This document shows positions 1 to 3,753 of a stretch of 5,331 bases of DNA, piece by piece (position 1 is the stretch's first letter; every line of letters begins with the position of its first letter). Under the pieces are notes generated by a model that did not search any database, was not told the origin of the DNA, and was given only the letters and a program-made list of their open reading frames with translations. The translations under genes and the position numbers were made by a program. Location of the stretch: contig CALMNS010000560.1 of assembly GCA_937871635.1 (NCBI GenBank), positions 1 through 5,331 of the forward strand, read 5' to 3'. Source of the DNA: an uncultured Solirubrobacter sp. (GTDB taxonomy: Bacteria; Actinomycetota; Thermoleophilia; Solirubrobacterales; Solirubrobacteraceae).

Positions 1-291
1 GACCTGCTGGGCCTCGCCGCCCTGGTGGCGAGCGCCGAGCGCGTCGCCAGCGGGGACACCGGCGTCTCGCATCTGGCCACCGCGGCCGGGACGCCGTCGC
101 TCACGCTCTTCGGGCCCGTCCCGCCGGCCGAGTGGGGCCCTCCGCCGCTCGAGCGTCACGTCGCGCTGTGGACCGGCCGGCGCGGCGATCCGCACGGCGC
201 CGCGCCAGATCCGGGCCTGCTCGAGCTCGACGCGGAGCGGGTGGGCGCCGCGTTGGCGGGCCTGGGCCGGTCCTTGCCCGCGTGGCCGTAG
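1..291 (+). CDS. Glycosyltransferase family 9 (heptosyltransferase-like), C-terminal part
   Basis: The frame is open from the first base and ends at TAG 289-291, so only the last 96 residues are visible and the start lies outside the window. They hold the C-terminal nucleotide-sugar-binding half of a GT9 (GT-B fold) enzyme: the family signature SGDTGVSHLATAAGTP, with Asp19 and His24 counted from the first visible codon, followed by the strand-loop LTLFGP. In GT9 enzymes this segment holds the sugar nucleotide (typically ADP-heptose) and the enzyme adds the sugar to a surface polysaccharide or glycolipid at the cytoplasmic face of the membrane. In an actinobacterium without classical LPS the real donor and acceptor cannot be told from this piece. 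The tail after residue 50 is Pro/Gly/Arg-rich and ends ordinarily. The gene converges on osmC across a 138-base gap with two hairpins. Family assignment is firm; substrate is unknown. Confidence 0.88.
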   Translation, partial: DLLGLAALVASAERVASGDTGVSHLATAAGTPSLTLFGPVPPAEWGPPPLERHVALWTGRRGDPHGAAPDPGLLELDAERVGAALAGLGRSLPAWP

Positions 292-326
292 TGCAGGGGT
301 CGGGTGGCGTGTGTCTTCCGCGGAAC

Positions 327-365
327 CGCTAGCCAGCGCTAGCACAGGAGTAGCACTGGCTAGCG
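327..365. terminator. Long imperfect hairpin between convergent genes, made of phased GCTAGC repeats
   Basis: Arms 327-336 (CGCTAGCCAG) and 356-365 (CTGGCTAGCG) pair over 10 bp. After a C/A mismatch (337/355) four more pairs form (338-341 with 351-354) around a 9-nt loop. The position between convergent gene ends suits a bidirectional terminator. No T-tract follows on either side, which is common in GC-rich actinobacteria but leaves the role unproven. The same DNA carries GCTAGC at 328, 338 and 359 and a related AGTAGC at 349, so it could instead be a protein-binding array. Confidence 0.5.
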
Positions 366-372
366 ATCCTGC

Positions 373-403
373 GGGGGAGGACCGAGGCGTCCTCAGCTCC
401 CCC
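373..403. terminator. Second hairpin in the convergent gap
   Basis: GGGGGAG at 373-379 pairs perfectly with CTCCCCC at 397-403 (7 bp), and the inner GAGG 384-387 can pair with CCTC 391-394. An alternative fold pairs GAGGAC 377-382 with GTCCTC 389-394. It lies 26 bases past the osmC stop (which is at 430-432 on the minus strand) and downstream of the first hairpin for the glycosyltransferase transcript, so it could terminate either one. There is no T-tract. Confidence 0.4.
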
Positions 404-429
404 GCCGGCCGATTGCTCCAGCCTCACGG

Positions 430-870
430 CTAGGCAAGCGTCGCGCTGATCCGCACCTCGACGTTCTCGCGCACGGCGTTCGAGATCGGGCAGTGCCGGT
501 CGGCCTCGACCGAGGCCTGCTCGAACGCCTCCGCGCCGAGCCCGGGCACGGCGCCCCGCACCTCGAGGTCCATCGACTTGATCGTGTACCACTCGCCCGA
601 CTCCTCGAGCGAGCACTTCGCCTTGACGTCGATCGACTCCGGCGGCGTGCCGTCGCGCGTGAGCAGCAGCGAGAGGGCCATCGCATAGCAGGAGGCGTGC
701 GCGCCGGCGAGCAGCTCCTCGGGGCTCGACTTCCCGTCCGCGCGGTCCGAGCGCGAGGCCCAGCCGATCGGCAGGTCGGTGACCGCCTCCGAGCCGGCGC
801 GCAGCGAGCCGTCGCCCTTAGCCAGCGTCCCGTTCCAGTGCATCTCGGCGGTGCGTTCTGCGAGCGCCAT
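430..870 (-). CDS. osmC: OsmC family peroxiredoxin (organic hydroperoxide / osmotic stress protein)
   Basis: This 146-residue protein matches the length and motif order of E. coli-type OsmC, a cytoplasmic homodimer that reduces organic hydroperoxides through two reactive cysteines. The peroxidatic cysteine is Cys61 in the block EELLAGAHASCYAMALSL; the resolving cysteine is Cys127 in DRHCPISNAV; a third, Cys86, is not part of the known mechanism. The N-terminal strand (EMHWNGTLAKGDGSL) and the PVGL-like turn (GAVPGL, 106-111) also fit OsmC rather than Ohr. The frame stays open upstream to a GTG at 990, but the ATG at 870 is preceded by AGGAGG and begins exactly where OsmC homology does, so I use it. 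It is transcribed divergently from the PRC/DUF2382 gene across 149 bases. The family call is very secure; the physiological peroxide is not known. Confidence 0.95.
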   Translation of the reverse strand: MALAERTAEMHWNGTLAKGDGSLRAGSEAVTDLPIGWASRSDRADGKSSPEELLAGAHASCYAMALSLLLTRDGTPPESIDVKAKCSLEESGEWYTIKSMDLEVRGAVPGLGAEAFEQASVEADRHCPISNAVRENVEVRISATLA

Positions 871-874
871 GCGC

Positions 875-880
875 CCTCCT
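875..880 (-). promoter_or_regulatory. Ribosome binding site that fixes the osmC start
   Basis: On the minus strand AGGAGG lies 4 bases before the ATG at 870. It is a perfect anti-SD match and argues against the longer reading frame beginning at 990, whose extra 40 residues are Arg/Pro-rich and unlike OsmC. Confidence 0.8.
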
Positions 881-909
881 CTGCTTCGTCGTCCGGGTCG
901 TGGAGCGAG

Positions 910-935
910 CTGCCCGTTCCGCGGTGGTGAAGAAC
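910..935 (-). promoter_or_regulatory. Weak candidate SigB-like promoter for osmC
   Basis: Reading the minus strand, GTTC (935-932), 16 bases, then GGGCAG (915-910) resembles the SigB-type pattern GTTT-N14-16-GGGTAT with two changes in the -10 and one in the -35. It would start transcription roughly 33 bases before the ATG, upstream of the AGGAGG. The match is imperfect in GC-rich DNA, so it is only a candidate. Confidence 0.2.
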
Positions 936-947
936 GCGGGCCCGGCG

Positions 948-974
948 GTGTAGGCGCGCGTGCGGCATGGGTAA
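948..974 (+). promoter_or_regulatory. Candidate SigB-like promoter for the PRC/DUF2382 gene
   Basis: GTGT (948-951), 17 bases, then GGGTAA (969-974) resembles the general-stress promoter pattern GTTT-N14-16-GGGTAT. It would give a 5' leader of about 38 bases that includes the AGGAGG at 1009. The -10 differs at one position and the spacer is one base longer than usual. The downstream gene is of a stress-associated family, which fits. Confidence 0.3.
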
Positions 975-1008
975 CTCCCCCCTCGACCAACGGAACTTAC
1001 GACCTCCG

Positions 1009-1014
1009 AGGAGG
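1009..1014 (+). promoter_or_regulatory. Ribosome binding site of the PRC/DUF2382 gene
   Basis: AGGAGG with a 5-base spacer before the ATG at 1020. It supports this start, which also places the PRC-barrel domain directly at the N-terminus. Confidence 0.8.
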
Positions 1015-1019
1015 AGCCT

Positions 1020-1850
1020 ATGGCGACGCAGGACAAGCTCAGCTGGCGCGGCCAGGATCTGTACGACAACGACGGCGGCAAGGTCGGCAAGATCGAGGAG
1101 ATCTACCTCGACGCGGACACCGATCAGCCCGAGTGGGCGCTCGTCCACACCGGCATGTTCGGCACGAAGCAGACCTTCATCCCGATCCGCGAGGCCCATG
1201 AGGGCAGCAGCGGTCCCCAGGTGCCGTACGACAAGGCGCTGATCAAGGACGCGCCGAAGATGGACGCGGACGGCCGCCTCTCGCAGCAGGAGGAGTCCGA
1301 CCTCTACCGGCACTACGGCCTCGACTACTCCGAGGCACGCTCGGACTCGGGCCTCCCCGAGGGCGGCGCAACGGGCCGGACCGGCGGCGAGTACCGCGGT
1401 GACGAGACCGGCCGCCCCGTGGTCGGCGACGACACGTCGGGCCCCGAGACGGACAACGCGATGACGCGCTCCGAGGAGGAGCTGCGCGTCGGCACTCGTG
1501 AGCGCGAGACCGGGCGCGTGCGCCTGCGCAAGCACATCGTCACCGAGAACGTGACGCAGACGGTGCCCGTGCAGCGCGAGGAGGTCCGCGTCGAGCGCGA
1601 GGCCATCACCGACGCGAACGTGGACGCCGCGACCAGTGGCGCCGACCTCACCGAGGAGGAGCACGAGGTCACCCTCCGCTCTGAGGAGGCCGTCGTCCAG
1701 AAGAACGTCGTGCCCAAGGAGCGCGTGCGGGTGGACAAGGACGTCATCACCGAGCAGCAGCAGGTCTCCGAGGAGCTGCGCAAGGAGCAGATCGAGGTCG
1801 ACGGGGACAACGTCACCGACGTCGACCGCGACCGCACGGATCGCCGCTAG
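1020..1850 (+). CDS. PRC-barrel + DUF2382 (YsnF/AvaK-type) stress protein
   Basis: The 276-residue protein has two domains. Residues 7-75 form a PRC-barrel (WRGQDLYDNDGGKVGKIEEI, then PEWALVHTGMFG and TFIPI), a small beta domain that in other proteins contacts ribosomal protein S19, photosystem proteins or other partners. Residues 76-150 are a polar, Gly/Asp/Glu-rich linker, probably flexible. Residues 153-263 are a DUF2382 domain, the charged beta/helical repeat domain of Bacillus YsnF, a general-stress protein of unknown biochemical role. There is no signal peptide or membrane segment, so it is probably cytoplasmic. The C-terminal domain contains an internal 29-residue repeat. The gene starts with a strong AGGAGG site, diverges from osmC, and ends in a hairpin that covers its stop codon, with another hairpin after it. 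Domain assignment is secure; a direct role in stress is inferred from the family and the neighbours. Confidence 0.92.
   Translation: MATQDKLSWRGQDLYDNDGGKVGKIEEIYLDADTDQPEWALVHTGMFGTKQTFIPIREAHEGSSGPQVPYDKALIKDAPKMDADGRLSQQEESDLYRHYGLDYSEARSDSGLPEGGATGRTGGEYRGDETGRPVVGDDTSGPETDNAMTRSEEELRVGTRERETGRVRLRKHIVTENVTQTVPVQREEVRVEREAITDANVDAATSGADLTEEEHEVTLRSEEAVVQKNVVPKERVRVDKDVITEQQQVSEELRKEQIEVDGDNVTDVDRDRTDRR
1515..1808 (+). repeat. Internal protein repeat in the DUF2382 domain
   Basis: Residues 166-194 (starting RVRLRKHIVTEN) and 235-263 (starting RVRVDKDVITEQ) align without gaps: RVR-hydrophobic-x-K-x-hydrophobic-hydrophobic-TE at the start and x-E-x-V-acidic near the end. A partial third relative (residues 215-234, HEVTLRSEEAVVQKNVVPKE) lies between them. 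At DNA level the two units are at 1515-1601 and 1722-1808. The similarity is at protein level; the DNA copies have diverged, which suggests an old duplication typical of the family. Confidence 0.6.
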
Positions 1851-1856
1851 CGATCC
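1838..1856 (+). terminator. Hairpin spanning the stop codon of the PRC/DUF2382 gene
   Basis: GGATCGC 1838-1844 pairs perfectly with GCGATCC 1850-1856 around a 5-base loop (CGCTA) that holds the first two bases of the TAG stop (1848-1850). It may contribute to transcription termination or protect the 3' end of the mRNA. It lies 9 bases before a second, stronger hairpin. No T-tract. Confidence 0.35.
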
Positions 1857-1865
1857 CGAGTCCGC

Positions 1866-1892
1866 CCCGCCCGGGTTTCGCAACCGGGCGGG
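1866..1892 (+). terminator. Strong hairpin between the PRC/DUF2382 gene and the small acidic gene
   Basis: CCCGCCC (1866-1872) and GGTT (1874-1877) pair with AACC and GGGCGGG (1882-1892), giving 11 pairs with one bulged G (1873) and a TCGC loop. It begins 16 bases after the PRC/DUF2382 stop and ends 19 bases before the ATG at 1912. No T-tract follows, so it may be a GC-rich terminator, an attenuator, or an mRNA-stabilising structure that sets the ratio of the two genes. Confidence 0.5.
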
Positions 1893-1911
1893 CGCGGGCA
1901 CGTCGTGGGTC

Positions 1912-2085
1912 ATGGAGACCTACGACCAGTCAGACTCGGGGTACCCCGAGGAGGCCCCGCCCGAGGTCGTCCCCGACGACACGGGCTCGGGCGATCGCGA
2001 CTCGGCGGCCCGGGAGTCGGCCAAGCCCGACGACGCCGCCGACCGCGCACCCGACACGGACGACGGCACCGCCACGGGCGGGTAG
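1912..2085 (+). CDS. Probable small acidic disordered protein (57 aa)
   Basis: METYDQSDSGYPEE opens a 57-residue reading frame ending at TAG 2083-2085. It has 17 Asp/Glu against 4 Lys/Arg, six Pro, many Gly/Ser/Ala/Thr, no cysteine and no stretch that could be a membrane segment, so it is expected to be soluble and intrinsically disordered. Nearly every codon ends in G or C (exceptions TCA, GAT, GCA), as in the confident genes, which supports coding. I recall short acidic proteins with a similar YDQ-GYPEE opening among actinobacterial hypothetical proteins, but that is memory, not a search. There is no good Shine-Dalgarno sequence; translation could depend on the upstream PRC/DUF2382 transcript, whose stop is 61 bases before. 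An in-frame stretch continues upstream, but the ATG at 1912 gives the shortest sensible start. Function unknown. Confidence 0.65.
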   Translation: METYDQSDSGYPEEAPPEVVPDDTGSGDRDSAARESAKPDDAADRAPDTDDGTATGG

Positions 2086-2086
2086 G

Positions 2087-2608
2087 TCAGCGCGGCGACA
2101 GGCCCTCGGCCTCGTACTCGCGCAGGTAGCCCTCGAAGAGCCGGCGATGGCCCTCCTCGTCGCGCAGGATGGCGATGACCATGTCGTTCGTCACCGGGTC
2201 GACGCCCTCGGTGAACTCGATGATCCGGTTGTAGTGCTCGATCGCCCCCGTCTCGGCCTCGATGACGCCCTTGACGACGTGGACGATGTCCGTCTGGTGC
2301 TCGGGCGGCTGCAGGTAGCTCTGCTCGGGCGTGAAGTCCATCGAGCCGGGGACGACGCCGTAGAGCTCCTTGATCCGCGCCGCGAACTGACGGGCGTGGG
2401 AGAGCTCCTCGACGATGTCCTCCTCGAGGGACTCGATGATCTCCTGGGCGCGGACGCCGTCGGGGTTGACCGAGTTCGTGATGTAGCTCATCACGGTCTC
2501 GATCTCCATGAAGTAGGCCTTCTTCAGGAGCTCGACGAGCTCCTGGCGCTTGTCGGCCGAGTCGTCGGACAGGATGCCCTGCGAGCTCGAGCGGATGGAG
2601 GAGTTCAT
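2087..2608 (-). CDS. Ferritin-like diiron protein (bacterioferritin/Dps-like four-helix bundle)
   Basis: The 173-residue protein carries a complete set of diiron ligands in the order of ferritin-like bundles: helix 1 Glu35 followed by Tyr42 (E-x6-Y, as in bacterioferritin), helix 2 Glu68-x-x-His71 (EELSHARQF), helix 3 Glu117 or Glu119 (EAETGAIEHY), helix 4 Glu151-x-x-His154 (DEEGHRRLF). Members oxidise Fe(II) and store iron or detoxify peroxide in the cytoplasm; whether this one forms a cage cannot be seen. I see no haem-ligand methionine at the usual bacterioferritin position and would not call it bfr. The first 19 residues are Ser/Asp-rich and probably a flexible tail. The ATG at 2608 is the only start that keeps helix 1 whole (the next Met is residue 34) yet has no Shine-Dalgarno sequence. 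The stop lies one base from that of the small acidic gene. It diverges from the epimerase gene across 44 bases. Confidence 0.9.
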   Translation of the reverse strand: MNSSIRSSSQGILSDDSADKRQELVELLKKAYFMEIETVMSYITNSVNPDGVRAQEIIESLEEDIVEELSHARQFAARIKELYGVVPGSMDFTPEQSYLQPPEHQTDIVHVVKGVIEAETGAIEHYNRIIEFTEGVDPVTNDMVIAILRDEEGHRRLFEGYLREYEAEGLSPR

Positions 2609-2614
2609 GGGGAG

Positions 2615-2626
2615 GGTGTACCCGCT
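2615..2626 (-). promoter_or_regulatory. AGCGGGTACACC element: candidate near-leaderless promoter or operator of the ferritin-like gene
   Basis: Minus strand AGCGGGTACACC, with GGGTAC (2623-2618) ending 9 bases before the ATG. GGGTAC matches the -10 of SigB-type promoters, and transcription would then begin within a few bases of the start codon, consistent with the absent ribosome binding site. No convincing -35 is visible (a CGCCC stands 16 bases further up, but that is common here). GGGT-AC-ACCC is also a small dyad, so a repressor site is an alternative. The sigma factor gene has the same element at the same distance. Confidence 0.4.
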
Positions 2627-2652
2627 GCACCGCCGGGGCAGAGGGCGCGCCC

Positions 2653-3708
2653 ATGAGAATCGTCGTCACAGGGGCCACCGGGAACGTCGGCACCCGCGTG
2701 GTCGAGGCGCTCGGCGCGGACGAGCGGGTCACCGAGATCGTGGGCCTCGCCCGCCGCCTGCCGTCCTGGGCGCCGCCCAAGACGCGCTGGGTCGCCGCCG
2801 ACATCCTCACCGCCGACCTCGAGCGGCATTTCTCCGGCGCCGCGGCGGTGATCCACCTCGCCTGGCTCATCCAGCCCGCCCGGGACGAGCGCACGACCCA
2901 CGCGGTCAACGTCGACGGCTCGCGCCGCGTGTTCGCCGCGGCGGCGAAGGCGGGCGTCGGGGCGCTCGTGCACGCCTCCTCGGTCGGCGCGTACTCCCCG
3001 GGGCCGAAGGACCGCACCACGGACGAGTCGTGGCCGACGGAGGGCATCCCGACCTCCTTCTACTCGCGCCACAAGGCGGAGGCCGAGCGCGCGCTCGACG
3101 AGGTCGAGGTGGGCAACCCGCGCCTGCGCGTCGTCCGCCTGCGCCCCGGGGTGATCGGCCAGCGCGAGGCGGGCACCCAGATCCGCCGCCTGTTCGCCGG
3201 CCCGTTCCTGCCCACCGCGCTCGTGCGCCCCGATCTCGTCCCCGTCGTCCCCGACGTGCCCGGGCTGCGCATCCAGGTGGTGCACGCCCGCGACGTCGCG
3301 GAGGCCTACCGGCTCGCGGCGCTCACGGACTCGGCGCGCGGCGCCTACAACGTCGCCACGGAGCCCGTCCTCGATCCCGACTCGCTCGCCGCCGCGCTCG
3401 GGGCCCGCAAGGTCCCCGTGCCCGCCCGCGCGCTGCGCGCCGCCGCCTCGCTCTCCTACCGGGCCCGGCTGCAGCCGACGCCGCCCGGCTGGCTCGATCT
3501 CGGTCTTGGCGTGCCGATCATGAGCACGGCGCGGATCCGGTCCGAGCTCGGTTGGCGGCCCGCCCACTCGGCGACCGATGTCCTGCTCGAGCTGATGGCG
3601 GGCATGCGCGAGTCGGCCGGCCGGCCCACCCCGCCGCTCGATCCCGCGACGAGCGGGCCGCTGCGCCTGCGCGAGCTCGCGACGGGCATCGGCCGCCGGA
3701 ACCCCTGA
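2653..3708 (+). CDS. NAD(P)-dependent epimerase/dehydratase (extended SDR family)
   Basis: A 351-residue extended short-chain dehydrogenase/reductase. The N-terminal Rossmann fold shows the cofactor loop TGATGNVG (6-13), Asp50 at the end of strand 3 (AADIL), and IHLAW (67-71). The active site has Ser109/Ser110 (HASSVGAY) and Tyr137-x3-Lys141 (YSRHK). RLRPGVIG (162-169) and a substrate half with the VVHARDVAEAYRLAA block (209-223) follow, as in sugar-nucleotide epimerases and related reductases. Substrate cannot be read from sequence: this subfamily includes nucleotide-sugar, flavonoid-like and uncharacterised reductases. The last 30 residues are Pro/Arg-rich. GAGGG (2641-2645) is a modest ribosome binding site 7 bases before the ATG. 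The gene diverges from the ferritin-like gene by only 44 bases and lies 45 bases before the sigma factor gene on the same strand, so it may be partly co-transcribed with it. Confidence 0.9.
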   Translation: MRIVVTGATGNVGTRVVEALGADERVTEIVGLARRLPSWAPPKTRWVAADILTADLERHFSGAAAVIHLAWLIQPARDERTTHAVNVDGSRRVFAAAAKAGVGALVHASSVGAYSPGPKDRTTDESWPTEGIPTSFYSRHKAEAERALDEVEVGNPRLRVVRLRPGVIGQREAGTQIRRLFAGPFLPTALVRPDLVPVVPDVPGLRIQVVHARDVAEAYRLAALTDSARGAYNVATEPVLDPDSLAAALGARKVPVPARALRAAASLSYRARLQPTPPGWLDLGLGVPIMSTARIRSELGWRPAHSATDVLLELMAGMRESAGRPTPPLDPATSGPLRLRELATGIGRRNP

Positions 3709-3735
3709 CGCGGCACGCCCATACGCGAAGCCGAT

Positions 3736-3747
3736 AGCGGGTAGACC
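3736..3747 (+). promoter_or_regulatory. AGCGGGTAGACC element: candidate near-leaderless promoter or operator of the sigma factor gene
   Basis: AGCGGGTAGACC matches 11 of 12 bases of the element before the ferritin-like gene, and its GGGTAG (3739-3744) again ends exactly 9 bases before the start codon (GTG 3754). There is no Shine-Dalgarno sequence. As a SigB-like -10 it would give an almost leaderless mRNA; the GGT-AG-ACC dyad could instead be an operator half. No convincing -35 is seen; CGCCC at 3716-3720 sits 15 bases upstream of the element. Confidence 0.4.
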
Positions 3748-3753
3748 GACCAG

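Noticed and set aside
871..990. Longer osmC start (GTG at 990) adding 40 N-terminal residues.
   Set aside because: The extension is Arg/Pro-rich and absent from OsmC proteins; AGGAGG sits correctly before the ATG at 870.
359..1856. Eleven-base direct repeat GCTAGCGATCC at 359-369 and 1846-1856.
   Set aside because: In 5.3 kb of such skewed composition, several 11-base matches are expected by chance, and the two contexts differ (intergenic hairpin versus stop codon).
393..1913. Long minus-strand open frame (506 codons) running antisense to the PRC/DUF2382 gene and out of frame over osmC.
   Set aside because: Its translation is low-complexity Leu/Val/Arg/Ala-rich with no recognisable domain and it crosses two well-supported genes. 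Such antisense frames arise from the G/C third-position bias of the true genes.
1920..3047. Minus-strand open frame of 375 codons overlapping the small acidic, ferritin-like and epimerase genes.
   Set aside because: It is out of frame with the ferritin-like gene, Arg/Pro/Ala-rich, and antisense to a clear Rossmann-fold protein.
2550..3737. Plus-strand open frame of 395 codons overlapping the epimerase gene.
   Set aside because: It is the frame-shifted shadow of the epimerase gene, made almost wholly of Arg, Gly, Ala and Pro. The frame starting at 2653 carries all SDR motifs.
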